From Trichomonas vaginalis G3 (lineage: Eukaryota > Parabasalia > Trichomonadida > Trichomonadidae), in contig NC_067204.1 of the NCBI RefSeq assembly GCF_026262505.1, forward strand, positions 8,527,797 to 8,591,796: a stretch of DNA of 64,000 nucleotides, read 5' to 3'. A program made the translations under genes and the position numbers. Shown here piece after piece: positions 49,788 through 60,625 of the stretch. Numbering within the stretch: the first letter of the stretch is position 1; each line of letters begins with the position of its first letter. Below the pieces are notes generated by a model. The model saw only the letters and a list, made by a program, of their open reading frames with translations. It searched no databases and had not been told where the DNA came from.

Positions 49788-50053
49788 AGCAATTTGTAAT
49801 ATCTATCCAAAACTTCTTCAACAGTATCGAACTCATCTTCATAATGCAAACCTAATCTTATTGACTTGGTGCAGTTTTCACTAACACAATATAGCGCTTT
49901 GCGCTCGGCGCCTTTGACGCCTTTTTCTGTTCTCTTGACTGACATAACTAACTCATTTGTTTCATCAAACAGCAACAACCAAAGTTCATGACCTAATACA
50001 TAACATTCATACTTTATATTTTTAGCTCTGAGTTCTCTTGTAAGCTGTTGCAT
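49784..50053 (-). CDS. Copy B of the 89-residue protein
   Basis: Identical in length and nearly in sequence to 4361-4630, including the mini-hairpin-encoded segment. It overlaps the end of the neighbour at 50014 in another frame. Confidence 0.55.
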   Translation of the reverse strand: MQQLTRELRAKNIKYECYVLGHELWLLLFDETNELVMSVKRTEKGVKGAERKALYCVSENCTKSIRLGLHYEDEFDTVEEVLDRYYKLL

Positions 50054-50777
50054 TTAATATTTTCTAAAAAGTCAACTTCAACAGTCATTCGCACTGGTGC
50101 CTTCAGTTCTACAGGCTCTCCTTGAAAGTCAACAAGTCTGAATTGCATGTCTTTCAAATTATGAGGACTAATGCGAATCCATTTACCTAAATGAGTTGCT
50201 ATGACAGGAACGTTTGGAATGAACATTGAATTGACTGCATAACAGAAAGATTTATATTCTACTGAACCTTTACTATTAACTCCTGAAATGCCTGTGACAT
50301 TAGCTATTTTTGACTCAATGTATAAACAATTACCATAACATACGTATGGAACAGATTTCATCTCAATCGTTTTGTCAACACTTTTCAAAGGAAATGTCAT
50401 ATGGTATGCACCCAAAAGAAGTTGAACTCTATGACTCATTCGTGTTATCTTGAACTCTTTCTTGCTACTGAACTTCAATGTTCCCTCAGAAGAGAGTTCG
50501 ACATCTATGTTGTCAATAGTTTCTTCATTTATGAGAGTACTATGACTCCAGCAATTTTATCTATTCTATACTCTGCTCTGTTAGGAAATGTTATAAAACT
50601 TCTTTTGTCATCTATTTCAAACTCCATGAAATCTGTTTCATCTGTTATGACAAAAGTTGCGATAGTATTGAAGTCAACAACTCTGAAAGCAAGTGCTTCA
50701 TTCTGAAGACCTAAGTTTGTTTGAAGCTTTACTGTTCCATATTCGTTTGGGTCTGTACTTTGCAAATAGAACAACAT
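50014..50777 (-). pseudogene. Copy B of the minor-capsid-type gene, broken
   Basis: Counterpart of 3624-4400, broken about once or twice. The N-terminal part (MLFYLQSTDPNEY) and the C-terminal part (FRLVDFQGEPVELK) are both present. It starts 17 bp from the divergent fibre-shaft gene, exactly as in copy A. Confidence 0.6.
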
Positions 50778-50794
50778 TTTATTCTCATTAAAAT

Positions 50795-52282
50795 ATGACT
50801 ATTGCTGCATATGCGTATGAAACAAATGAAGCAAGAAGAGCACATGAACTAGTAAACGAAAACTCAACTTTAACCATTGAAGGCAATGATTTAGTCATTG
50901 ACGATGGAAAAACTAAAAAAGTCATTGATTTCGATACTTTTAACACTTATGACCCATTCATTACAACAAGCAAGGTTCCTATCATAAATGATGGAACGGT
51001 GCAATATATAAATTCTACAGTAGATGCCTCATTAGTGAAAGTATTAAATGTTCTCATTGAATTGTTAAAGAGCTTTCGATTTGACGACAACATTAAATGC
51101 CTAAAGAATTTAGTCATGAATGAGAAACAAATTCTTGGCGTTGCTGGTAGCAGTAATGATGTACACCTTATGACATTAGAATATTATAACGAACATAAAG
51201 ATGAACTGAAAGGAGAGAAGGGTGACACCGGACCTCAAGGACCACAAGGAATACAAGGAATACAAGGAATACAAGGACCTCAAGGCGAAAACGGTTTGGA
51301 TGGAAAGGATGGAAAGGATGGAAAAACTGCTAAATCATGGATATGGGACCTTATAAATACTGGTTTAACAGCTGCTTCATATGGAGTTCTTCAATACCAA
51401 ATCGGAAAGATATGGGCAGTACTTGGTGAAGAAGTTTTAAATGACGTTAAAAATGCTTTGAACTTCATTTCAAATGGTTCGGATACTATTAAAACTTTAT
51501 CTGGTTGGATGCAAGAAACAAGGAGTCAAATAGATACTGTAAGACGTATAGCAAACAATGCACGTACGGGATTGGATACTTTACGACAAGCACAAAATAC
51601 ACTAAAGGAAGCAAATGATATTCTTGGCTCAGTATCAGACATGCATGAAGATTGGCTTAAAGGTATTGACAAATCTTTAAAAAATCACAGTCAGTCTATT
51701 GCTGACTACAAGAAAAGTATAGATTTTTTACATAGTGCTATGGACGTACATGATGGAAGCATAAGGAACTTACTTAATGCTAACAATAACTTACCAGGAA
51801 CTATTAAAGCATTTATAAAGTCCTTTGTAAAACCCGGTGCTCTAACATTTAGGTCTTTGAGAGCAAGAGCATTGAAGTCAAGAGATGCAGAAACTCCAAC
51901 AGAACCTACAGAAGGAACTGAAACAACAGAAACTCCAGAAGAACCACCAAAACCAACAGCTAATGAAATATTGTTCGAATATTTTCCAAGGTACTCTGTT
52001 CTCATTGCATACATTCAAGAAATACTTAAGAAAGCAGACTTGACTTTAGGAGATGATGAAAGTTCTGTATATCTTTCGTTCCAGTTTCAAATAGCAGAAC
52101 TTTTGAGACAGATATGTTTAATGTATGACAACATATCTGATTTCACAAGATATGATGACGACCATGACCCCGAACACGGTGAAGAAGAAGTTTTACAAAC
52201 ATCCATTAAGACAGGAAAGGTTTTACACAAAGTCTCATTATTGACACCAAAGATGGCGAAGTGGACGTTCTTCAAGAGCTGA
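50795..52282 (+). CDS. Polinton fibre-shaft protein, collagen-like version
   Basis: 495 residues. It starts MTIAAYAYE like the copy A shaft, then diverges completely. At about residues 140-172 a collagen-type Gly-X-Y run (GEKGDTGPQGPQGIQGIQGI...) leads to Lys/Asp repeats (GKDGKDGK). A long predicted coiled coil follows (RSQIDTVRRIANNARTGLDT), then a Thr/Glu/Pro linker (PTEPTEGTETTETPEEPPKP) and a helical end. Collagen runs and coiled coils are standard trimeric fibre shafts in phages and large DNA viruses. Occupying the place of the unrelated copy A shaft, it is probably a swapped version of the same part. Confidence 0.7.
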   Translation: MTIAAYAYETNEARRAHELVNENSTLTIEGNDLVIDDGKTKKVIDFDTFNTYDPFITTSKVPIINDGTVQYINSTVDASLVKVLNVLIELLKSFRFDDNIKCLKNLVMNEKQILGVAGSSNDVHLMTLEYYNEHKDELKGEKGDTGPQGPQGIQGIQGIQGPQGENGLDGKDGKDGKTAKSWIWDLINTGLTAASYGVLQYQIGKIWAVLGEEVLNDVKNALNFISNGSDTIKTLSGWMQETRSQIDTVRRIANNARTGLDTLRQAQNTLKEANDILGSVSDMHEDWLKGIDKSLKNHSQSIADYKKSIDFLHSAMDVHDGSIRNLLNANNNLPGTIKAFIKSFVKPGALTFRSLRARALKSRDAETPTEPTEGTETTETPEEPPKPTANEILFEYFPRYSVLIAYIQEILKKADLTLGDDESSVYLSFQFQIAELLRQICLMYDNISDFTRYDDDHDPEHGEEEVLQTSIKTGKVLHKVSLLTPKMAKWTFFKS

Positions 52283-52740
52283 AGAAAAATACTTCTTCGG
52301 GAGGTGGTGGTAGGCATGAACTTGAAATAAATGAGATAGAAGAGAAATTAGCCGAAAAAGCAGATAAAGAACATAAACACAATATCTCCGATATAAATGA
52401 ACTTCAAGCTACATTAAATAGTAAAGCGGACAAAAATGAACTTGACGCAATGAACAAAGTTTTGAAATCTCATAAACACAACATCTCCGATATAAATGAA
52501 CTTCAAGCTACATTAAATAGTAAAGCGGACAAGAACCATGTTCATTATATAACTTCAGACGAACAGATTATAACGGACTACCATGGATATTTAACACGAA
52601 GTGATGAAGCGAAGACAAAAAATGTTAATGAAAGAAGATATAAATACATTCGTGCTAAAGGTTATGACATAAGCTGTACTGTACAGTATGATGTAGCTAA
52701 AGCACCAGAAGCATTTGGTTATACCGGTGAATACCGGTGA
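52261..52740 (+). CDS. Fibre segment with KADK/HKH repeats
   Basis: 159 codons rich in the repeat KADKEHKHNISDINELQATL (three rounds), then NHVHYITSDEQIITDYHGYL. It overlaps the shaft frame before it and the tip frame after it. The same HVHYITSDEQ segment lies in the copy A shaft frame. Repeats of this form are typical of phage tail-fibre shafts. Confidence 0.55.
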   Translation: MDVLQELKKNTSSGGGGRHELEINEIEEKLAEKADKEHKHNISDINELQATLNSKADKNELDAMNKVLKSHKHNISDINELQATLNSKADKNHVHYITSDEQIITDYHGYLTRSDEAKTKNVNERRYKYIRAKGYDISCTVQYDVAKAPEAFGYTGEYR

Positions 52741-53852
52741 AATTTATGCCTCTACTTTCAATTGTTAACGGTGTATTAGTTGAACCAAGATTTACTTTGA
52801 GAGTTAAGGCAAAAATAACGTTTGAAGATGCTATTAAAAGTAAAGCTGACAAAGTTGAACTCGAAGCAACGAACAAAGTTTTGAAATCTCATAAACACAA
52901 CATCTCCGATATAAATGAACTTCAAGCTACATTAGACAGTAAAGCTGACAAGAACCATACACATAAATCCTTCACTACTGTTAGAGCTGATGACATAATA
53001 TTGAACTTTGACCTTGGTTCAAGTGCACCATTAGAAAATCCAAGTACAAGCGTAAAAGATACTCTTAACAATTTAGATAACAAATGTATGAACATTGAAA
53101 GTCATGCCAGAAACTTTGAAGCACATGAACTACCAACAATGTTAGATAAGAAAGCAGATAAAACTTATGTGGATGCAGAACTAACAAAGAAATTTTCGAA
53201 ACCAGATACAATGACATTTACAACAGAAATTATAAATGGTGAACCAGCAACTCCATTTGAATTTGTTAGAGGTCTTCAACCAGATACTTTTGAATTTTTC
53301 TTGGATAATTCTATTGAACTAACATTACATTATAAAAGTGGAACAAATGCAACATTTCATCCGGGAGATACATTCCAAATGGTATTTAATGACATAAGTT
53401 CTTTAGAATATGTTTATAGAGTTATGAGCATATATGATTTAATATATCCTATAGGAGCTGTTTATACGTCTATGAATCCAATAAATCCAAACACTTTATT
53501 TGGTGGTAGATGGTATGAAATAGTTGACAGTTTTCCATTCTACACTAATACGCAGTCAATGAAGATGGGAGGTTCAAAGAAAATAGGTATTGAAAACCTT
53601 CCTTCACATATGCATAGGTTCAGTGGAAGAACATCTGTGGAAGGAAACCATTCACATTCAATAACAAAAAGAGGTTATACAAATCTTGCAGCGGGTTCGG
53701 ATAGACAGGGAATGCATAGATATGATATTTCAACTGACCCAGTAGATTCAAGCACAGGTATTTTCTGTGGAACCGCAGGAAATCATACACATGTTGTAGC
53801 TGGTATTAACGACCCAGCAGGTAATGGAAAAGATTATATGCCTCTTATATAA
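52737..53852 (+). CDS. Copy B fibre-tip protein
   Basis: 371 residues. Same tip domain as 98-1630 (YPIGAVYTSMNPINPNTLFG, LPSHMHRFSG, NHTHVV), but with only one KADKNHTH block where copy A has three. The very end differs from copy A. The tip is nearly identical to A over 250 residues, in contrast to the unrelated shafts. Confidence 0.65.
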   Translation: MKFMPLLSIVNGVLVEPRFTLRVKAKITFEDAIKSKADKVELEATNKVLKSHKHNISDINELQATLDSKADKNHTHKSFTTVRADDIILNFDLGSSAPLENPSTSVKDTLNNLDNKCMNIESHARNFEAHELPTMLDKKADKTYVDAELTKKFSKPDTMTFTTEIINGEPATPFEFVRGLQPDTFEFFLDNSIELTLHYKSGTNATFHPGDTFQMVFNDISSLEYVYRVMSIYDLIYPIGAVYTSMNPINPNTLFGGRWYEIVDSFPFYTNTQSMKMGGSKKIGIENLPSHMHRFSGRTSVEGNHSHSITKRGYTNLAAGSDRQGMHRYDISTDPVDSSTGIFCGTAGNHTHVVAGINDPAGNGKDYMPLI

Positions 53853-53899
53853 CAATGCACGCTTGGATACGAGTTGGTTAACTCTTTAACTTTACATAA

Positions 53900-54075
53900 A
53901 TGAGCTTGAAAGAAGTATTCGAACAACATCCATGGAGGTCATTTAAGAAGTTCAATGAAGCTGCAAAGAGTCGGGATTTACTAACAGAGCTGAAGTGAAA
54001 AGGTTATGGACCATTAGAAGGCGGATACGTAAAAACGAGCCAGAAAGATTAGTTGGATGTAAAATACGGTGCACA
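53900..54075 (+). pseudogene. Start of a further Polinton gene, broken
   Basis: It begins MSLKEVFEQHPWRSFKKFNE as at the left window edge in copy A, then loses its frame. About 50 bp of GC-neutral sequence follows up to the inverted module at 54076. Unknown family. Confidence 0.45.
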
Positions 54076-54124
54076 GAGGTGAGATGCTTCAACCTGTTTT
54101 CTCACTGTTTGTCATTTTCACCCT
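54076..54124. promoter_or_regulatory. GAGGTGA/TCACC module, copy 3 (diverged)
   Basis: GAGGTGAGATGCTTCAACCTG...TTTTCACCCTC: a more diverged copy of the module at 8169. Confidence 0.45.
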
Positions 54125-54636
54125 CTTGAACTTTTTTATAACATTCGGTCATAACTTATCATAATTTTCATTTAAATCACGATTAAAAACTCATTGACTT
54201 CATATCTCAACCGTCATCTGTAATAAGATATTTTCTTTAGTTTCATGTCAACATCCCGAACAGCACAAAGGATAAAATCATATTCATTTCTTCCGTTAAA
54301 CATACTTTTCTTTTCTCGTTTCATCGTTAAATAATAATTGAAAATATAAACAGCGGTGTAAAAGTTATGTACTGTGTTAAATGTGTGAAGCTTCACCTAT
54401 TTAGATTTTAGGATTCTTTTAGTAAGTAAATTGTTATCGTCTTTCTCTTTTCCCTTATCGTTCATGTTCGAATCTGTCGAACCACATATCCTGTATTTCA
54501 TCGAATTTACAGAACTATAGAATCCGTCATTTCCCTGGTTAATGAAGGGGTAATCATTTAAATTTTTTCATATAATTTGTCCATATATTTTCATCGACGT
54601 TTCCGGAAAGCATTTAATTAAAGCAAAAATAATGTT

Positions 54637-54677
54637 AGGTGAAGAGGTGAGATTCACTCTCTACCCTTTTTCACCCC
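54637..54677. promoter_or_regulatory. GAGGTGA/TCACC module, copy 4
   Basis: AGGTGAAGAGGTGAGATTCA...TTTTTCACCCC. It lies in the left arm of the inverted duplicate and pairs with copy 10 at 63597. Confidence 0.5.
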
Positions 54678-55440
54678 AGTTTTCACAAGCGTTTTACATG
54701 AATTGTACGATGTATATTTGAAATCCTAAACAATTTTCGTAGCTTCTATTTCTTCTGTCAGTATGTCAAAAGTTTTAACAATCCAAGAAGTTCTTTATAC
54801 TTCTTCTTGAACGTCAGATAGAAGGAAATCTCGCGTTGGATAGTTTTTGTTCAGAAATCTAACATGTCCATTTTATCTTCTCTCTGGCTTTTCTGCTTCT
54901 TTCTTAAGTCTGCATATGTTCGCATTCTTTCTATCTCTTTGACGAGTAGTTATATTTCCTAAATTGCTGCCTTACATTTGAAACATTGCGGATTCCATTT
55001 TGCGTTATAATTGAAATATCTGAAACTTCCATAAAAACTGGCGTCAATGGTTTTCTTTTAACTCCAAAAAGTTGGTTTATCTGTTCGTCCATATTTTCTT
55101 TCTACTCTTATATCTCTTATTCCATACACATTCAGCAACTAACTGAAACAAAGTTATCGTAGGTCTTAAACTCGATTTATATATGTCAGAACATTCTTAT
55201 ATACATGTCGCAATCTTTGTCCTAACCTATGGTTGTAATGATACCAGGAAACTCATAATTTATCTTTCGAAATGAACTTCTTTTATTTACTGAGATCAGT
55301 TGGTTTCACTTCTATTCCGAATCAGGAATATGTAGTTTTTTGTGTGATTTCAGGAATTTGGTAAATGGTCAATTAATGTCTGCATTTCATAAAGATACTG
55401 CATTTTTTTTATCATTTCGCACTACAGTCTAAATTACTGT

Positions 55441-55617
55441 TTAAAATTCTTGCTTTATCTTCTGGATTTTTGTTTCAAAGTATAATGAAGAAGGAATGAA
55501 GTTTTCATCTCTACTAACATGATGTGTAGGATTCATGACTAACGAGTTTGGTGGTTGTTGTGGACAGAGTCCCGCCGTCGCGGCTTGAATTGTTGTTGTG
55601 CCGATTGTTGAAATCAT
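55441..55617 (-). CDS. Polinton reading frame MISTIG, left-arm copy
   Basis: 58 codons starting MISTIGTTTIQAATAGLCPQ, then SLVMNPTHHVSRDENFIPSS and a helical end. A related frame starts at 62628 in the right arm. Probably the N-terminal part of a longer gene that is broken in both arms. No family was recognised. Confidence 0.4.
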   Translation of the reverse strand: MISTIGTTTIQAATAGLCPQQPPNSLVMNPTHHVSRDENFIPSSLYFETKIQKIKQEF

Positions 55618-55690
55618 ATCTTTTAACAAAATAAAAAAATAAATATAAAACTAACTTTATTTTTTAATTTAGGAAATTCATGAAAATTCA

Positions 55691-55743
55691 GAGGTGAGAA
55701 TTAGGGTGAAAAAAGGAGGTGACATCATTTCACCTCTTCACCT
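55691..55743. promoter_or_regulatory. GAGGTGA/TCACC module, copy 5
   Basis: GAGGTGAGAATTAGGGTGAA...GGAGGTGACATCATTTCACC then TCTTCACCT. Confidence 0.5.
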
Positions 55744-55754
55744 ATATAAATATT

Positions 55755-55925
55755 TTTGGATAAAAGCATTTACACTCATTTACGGATAACGAAAGTTATA
55801 CAAAGCATTTAACGAAAATTGTACGAAGTAATAGAAATTTATGACAAGCATTTACGAAGAAGTTATGACAAAGCATTTACGAAGATAGTTATGACAAAGC
55901 ATTTACGAAGGTTATGGACACAAAG
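55755..55925. repeat. Short tandem repeats, about 27-30 bp
   Basis: Five or six imperfect units of the type GTTATGACAAAGCATTTACG plus AAGATA, degenerating leftward (AAGTTATACAAAGCATTTAA). They are bounded by inverted modules on both sides. No coding. Confidence 0.6.
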
Positions 55926-55930
55926 TCACG

Positions 55931-55977
55931 AGGGAAAAACAGGTGAGAAAACAGGTGACATCTCAACTCGTTCACCT
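55931..55977. promoter_or_regulatory. GAGGTGA/TCACC module, copy 6
   Basis: AGGGAAAAACAGGTGAGAAA, ACAGGTGACATCTCAACTCG, TTCACCT. Confidence 0.45.
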
Positions 55978-56178
55978 AAATATATTTTAAGGTAAAGCTT
56001 CCACGAGAGAAAAGATTCTCATTCGCTAAGTTGATCAAAATATGAAAAAATTCAATGATTTCGGCTGAGAAAAAAAACAGCAAATACCTTTCTTCACGGG
56101 ACAAAGAAATAAAAGAAGAAAAATAAAGTAAATTTTTTATTTATTCCCGTGGAAGATAGAGCACTTTTATGACCACTT

Positions 56179-56394
56179 TTATTCACGACAAACACAAAAC
56201 AAATAAGAATATAACGAATACGGCGCTGTTCGTGGTTCGAACCACAGACCCATGACCCCTCCATAACACCACTTAGACCACTGTCCTAAGTAGCCTTCGA
56301 CATAAGATTTTAAATTGCATATATTGACGTAATATTTATTTCCATCTGGCTTCCCACTGCATAAAATTTCATACGTGTTTGTAAAGACATTCAT
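56179..56394 (-). pseudogene. Unknown Polinton gene fragment
   Basis: 71 codons (MNVFTNTYEILCSGKPDGNK, then YGGVMGLWFEPRTAPYSLYS). The Trp/Tyr/Cys-rich composition suggests a folded domain. It lies in a strongly broken region and no family was recognised. Confidence 0.3.
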
Positions 56395-56807
56395 TAAACT
56401 TCTTTTCTATTGCATCTAATCTTGCGTTATTTTTTTCAATAACTTGTCTGTATTCTCAATCATCTCCAGCAGTGTTTGGGTCTTCAGTTTAAAATATTCA
56501 TTGTTACCAATTTTTTATTACAAATTTTATTAGTGTTTGATTCACTTCGTTGAATAACGGTCATTTCTTCTAAATACGTAAGTGAAGACAAATGCGTCGT
56601 ACCTTCAATCTAAAGCTTAAAGAACTTTCAACACAGTTTTGAGGGTCTGTCAGTGCGTCAATGAGATAGTATTCGAAGTCAGTCAATAATCTTTTTAAAG
56701 TCATTCATACAGGATAAAATAATGTTGTGAAGAAATAGTGTTTATCTCAGAAAAAATAACGCTAATTTTATTTTTATTTATTTTTTATCCTGTATGTAAG
56801 GACAGAT

Positions 56808-57700
56808 ATGTCAACATTAGAGAACACAACAACTGCTATCGTTCATGAAGTCATAAATGAGAATAGAGTACATACAATATAACAAACAATTGAGACTCAT
56901 TCGTTCTGTCAAAGACGACATGTACCAAATGCAAAGTATTTTGACGGCTTGTTTTGCTCCAGATACTAAGCTTCCTAAAGACTGGTTTAGGAACCAAAGC
57001 ACCATAGAACTATTAAGTGAAGCACAGCGAGACGTACTTTTTTCTGAAACAGTGAAGAACAGCGAGTAGGTAAAAATACCCAGTCGCCAAAACTCTATGA
57101 AAACCGTGAAAAATTGCCAACGGTTTGAGAGGATATTATGTTCATAGACTTTTAGTAAATGTTGTAGCAATGTGGGCTTCACACGTTATGCTTGGTATAT
57201 ATGTTGTAACTTCTTGACGAAATACACAGACAAGAACGTGGAGAGATGGAAAAGAAACTTCAAGCAAAAGATGAAGTCATTGAATCCAAAGACAAAAGCA
57301 TACAGAAAAGAATACCACGTTTCAGTACCAAAGGAAAGGAAAAGAGTATAAGTGTATATTGAATATATACTGAAGAGTTGGAGAAGAAGAAGATAGAGAT
57401 ATGGTTATGTTGCATTTAGTCGAAGAAACAACAAAAGCTTTTATGACCTTGCTAAGATTTACAAATCTGACAGAAACTGGTTCTTATCGTGAAAACTTAC
57501 GATTTCAATGACACCGAATGAGCAAATAAAGGAAATTGTCAAAAATACTCTTTCCTCAACACACTAGATACATCAAAGGTTGCACATACTTACATTCAAA
57601 GAAGACTTAACATATGTAAGGAAAAATATAACAAGAATATTTCGATAACTTCAAAGAGGAAGAATGAAGTCACGAAACATTAACAGAGAAGTTCACGACA
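56808..57700 (+). pseudogene. KilA-N-like gene, broken
   Basis: An ATG at 56808 (MSTLENTTTAIVHEVINENR) follows an AT-run leader shared with other Polinton genes here (TGTATGTAAGGACAGATATG). Parts read FAPDTKLPKDWFRNQSTIEL and HRLLVNVVAMWAS, which fit the KilA-N/BRO-type DNA-binding domain of large DNA viruses and phages. Broken several times. The role in such elements is unknown. Confidence 0.45.
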
Positions 57701-57718
57701 ACGATAACGAAAGAGAAT

Positions 57719-57754
57719 GAGGTGAAAAAACAGGTGATATCTCACCTCTCACCA
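57719..57754. promoter_or_regulatory. GAGGTGA/TCACC module, copy 7
   Basis: GAGGTGAAAAAACAGGTGAT, ATCTCACCTCTCACC. Confidence 0.5.
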
Positions 57755-58012
57755 AAAATATATTTTTTGGTTAAATAGCTTCAGGTCAATTTCTTCAACC
57801 ATTTCACTTCTTCGTCAATGTCAATTGAAGCTCTTCAACCTTTGGTAAGAACTTTTGTATAACACTCTTTGTTTCGTTATGTCTTCAGAGATGAAGGATA
57901 TATTTCACATTTGTTTCACCCTTCTTATATTCTTTCTGTTCGGAAAGATTCATAGCAATACTGAAGAAGTCAAGTTAGAGTCTTTTGACAGTATAGTGTG
58001 TATCTTTGACAT

Positions 58013-58219
58013 TCACGAAGAAACCTTTTGTTTCAAAACTACTGCTAACTCTTGTGAAGTATAACGTTTGCGGTCAATGACGATAGCTAATGGTCTGACA
58101 TACTGACCAAACTTAGATTCTTTCACAAACTTCTTGTTAAAGATAACATTAACGTTTGAAGCATTATTGAACTCATTCTTGATGGCAGTAGCGAGAGCAT
58201 TGTATGAAAGAACTTGCAA
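58013..58219 (-). CDS. Small Polinton frame, unknown
   Basis: 68 codons (MQVLSYNALATAIKNEFNNA, then VRPLAIVIDRKRYTSQELAV). Basic and helical. The open frame continues upstream without a clear start, so the gene may be longer or broken. It is opposite in strand to the polymerase that follows. Confidence 0.35.
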   Translation of the reverse strand: MQVLSYNALATAIKNEFNNASNVNVIFNKKFVKESKFGQYVRPLAIVIDRKRYTSQELAVVLKQKVSS

Positions 58220-58323
58220 TCTTGCATGTGTTTCATTAAAATAAAATATTATAATTATTTTGAAAAATAACTTAAAAAAAATCTAATCTAATTTTTCAAA
58301 ATATTTTTTTATTTCCTACTAAA

Positions 58324-60600
58324 GATGTATCGGAAGTTGTCTAAGTTAGAACACTCGGAAATAAAACAACTTCTTACAGAAGCTAATATAGATGTTGCAA
58401 AGCTACGCAACAAACAAAAAAGCACTCGCTGACATTCCTCAATGACTATAATGGTGCAAATAAGTTATGATAGAATTCATGAGTTCATAAAGCCGCAACG
58501 CGGCGAGGACGAAGTCCATGCAAGAGCATTTCCTTTAAATGACATTGCTATTGACTTATATTCATAGACGTTCATACTCATGAAGTAAGAAGAGAAATGT
58601 TTGACATAACAAATGCAAACGTTGGTGAAACAAGAAAGAGCTGTACCTCATGAAGTAGAAGAGAAGTTTTGACATAACAAATGCAAACGTTGGTGAAACA
58701 CGAAAAGAGGATGACACACTGAACAACAGAGAAGAGAGATGTTTAAAAGTGCTATAGAACAAGTTCGAAAAGCTAACGATGTCATTCGTTCCATTGACGA
58801 CAAACCAAAAAAGGTGAGAGATGGTTAAAGAAAGATGAGAGAATAGGAAGAAATGTGAAGTCGGCAATAGACTCATTGACTTTAACATCGAAGCTTTAGA
58901 TGAACAAACAGAGACTATTTACACAAACATTTTTGGTAAGGTTTTCATAGAGACTCTTAGAGAAAATTAAAATAAACTCCCAACAGAGATGGATGGTATT
59001 TATATAACTTGGTGGAAAGTATGAATGTTCTACGTTAAACCTCATAATATTGGAAAATTACTACATCAGCTCTGAAGGAGAACTTTATATCAGAGATAGA
59101 AGCAAATGCGCAGGTATTTAGTTGAAATGCACTATGACTTCTTCTTGACAAACATAAAGAATCTTACCGAAATAAAGATGTATGATTTAACAGAAAATGA
59201 AGGCTTAACGATGTCAGATGTAAAGAAAGCAAACCAAAAAAAGACCATATAGAGATGAAACAGCACTGACAAATGACCAGAAAGCCATTTTGGAAGCTCT
59301 TAACAAACAGGAAACCACAGCACTTATAGAAAGCTTTTGGAAAGATAATGGTGAAAAGAAGTTTTATAAGAAAGAAGCGGTCAGTTCTGGAAGTATCTTT
59401 GCACATTACCTATAAATCTTGAACGCTAACACAATCTTCAATGAACTGACAAAAGAACTGCAACACTTATGACAGAGGACAATTGTTTCGTTTATGCTTG
59501 CATTCAGGCTGGAGTAAATGAAGAAACTATTGACCACATGAGAGAAGTCATTCGTGTAGAGACTTTCCTCAAAGTAAATACAAGAAATTTCTGACGCAAC
59601 AGGTATATCATTTAATGTTACGATTGGTTATTTCAATGACTCAAGACATAATGAAATAAAGAGATATATACCAAAAGAATGCGAAACTGTTAGAACTATT
59701 GACTTACTTCTTGTTGAGACACATACATTACAAATGAAAGATACCAATGACAACATACTTCATTCGAAACTATAAAGAAATTCTCAAAGCTTGTGGTGGA
59801 ATGAACATTGAGAAACAGATGAAGATTTATACAAAGAGAAAGATAAATATGTAGTTCGTTATGATAGAACAACACCGTTATGGGATGTTATGAAAACATT
59901 GTGGGAGTGCAAATATTTCGAACCTATTTCTTATGGAGAACTTTTCACATATACTACTGACTTATATAAACAGAACCTTGCACCATTTAAAGATTTGACA
60001 TATGCTCCAAAGTATTGTGTACAACTGAAGAAGAAAGCAGAGTCAAAAGAAGTAAATAAAGCTAAATGTAAATTCATACCTGAGCACGTTTTCTTTGCTG
60101 ACTTTGAGTGTAGTACGGATGGCTTTCATAAAGCTTTTAACATCTGTTATGACAGTGAAGATGGTTCAGTTAGTGAAAGCATTTGGGGTCAAAACTGTGC
60201 AACAGAATTTTTGGAAAGACTTCCTGACAAGAGTTTAATATATTTTCACAACCTCAGTTATGACATAAACTTCATCTTAAGAACCATGACAGAAGTGAAA
60301 GGAACTCCCATCATTAAAGGTTCACGAACAATGCAAATAACTGGCTTTATAAAGGACGGGCATTATTATAAAAGACTCTTACAGTGTTATAAATAAGAAG
60401 CTTAAACTATTTCCTGCTATGTTTAACTTACAAACAGGACGAAGAAAGTATTTCCATATAATACTACAGCAGTGTTTTTGTTAGCAAATGACAACAGAAC
60501 TGGTGTCATTTCTGAAGCATGTAAGTTTATCCATGATGCAGATACATTTATGAAGAACATAGATTCCATCAAAGGTTGCAGAATAGATGAAAAACCACTT
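58324..60600 (+). pseudogene. Polinton DNA polymerase B, N-terminal and exonuclease part, broken
   Basis: It begins at MYRKLSKLEHSEIKQLLTEA. The clearest part, 59890-60396, shows exonuclease motif I (HVFFADFECST) and motif II (IYFHNLSYDINFI) of family-B polymerases, in the arrangement of protein-primed Polinton polymerases. Upstream sequence (FVYACIQAGVNEETIDHMRE) fits the long N-terminal region of such polymerases. Broken many times, perhaps ten. The palm/thumb polymerase motifs are absent from the window because the sequence enters the N gap. Confidence 0.7.
58492..58517. repeat. GC-rich mini-hairpin pair
   Basis: GCCGC-AAC-GCGGC at 58492-58504 is followed by GGAC-GAA-GTCC at 58507-58517. 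Same design as the other mini-hairpins; it lies in the polymerase region. Confidence 0.6.
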
Positions 60601-60625
60601 NNNNNNNNNNNNNNNNNNNNNNNNN
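60601..60625. other. Assembly gap (25 N)
   Basis: A run of N. The sequence before it is DNA polymerase and that after it is integrase, so the true length missing here may be much more than 25 bases. Confidence 0.99.

Larger units (their letters stand above)
54200..55745. repeat. Inverted-duplicate block, left arm
   Basis: It matches 62485-64000 in inverted orientation, through shared sequence such as the MISTIG gene start (55617 and 62628), the MLSGNVDENH frame (about 54612 and 63653) and the AACAGCGGTGTAAAAGTTAT segment (54351 and 63897). The arms differ by many small changes, so the duplication is not very recent or the sequence is poor. The right arm continues past the window. Confidence 0.8.

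Noticed and set aside
51220-51330. Collagen-like run as a captured host collagen
   Set aside because: Short Gly-X-Y runs of this kind are standard in phage and viral fibres, and trichomonads lack animal-type collagens.
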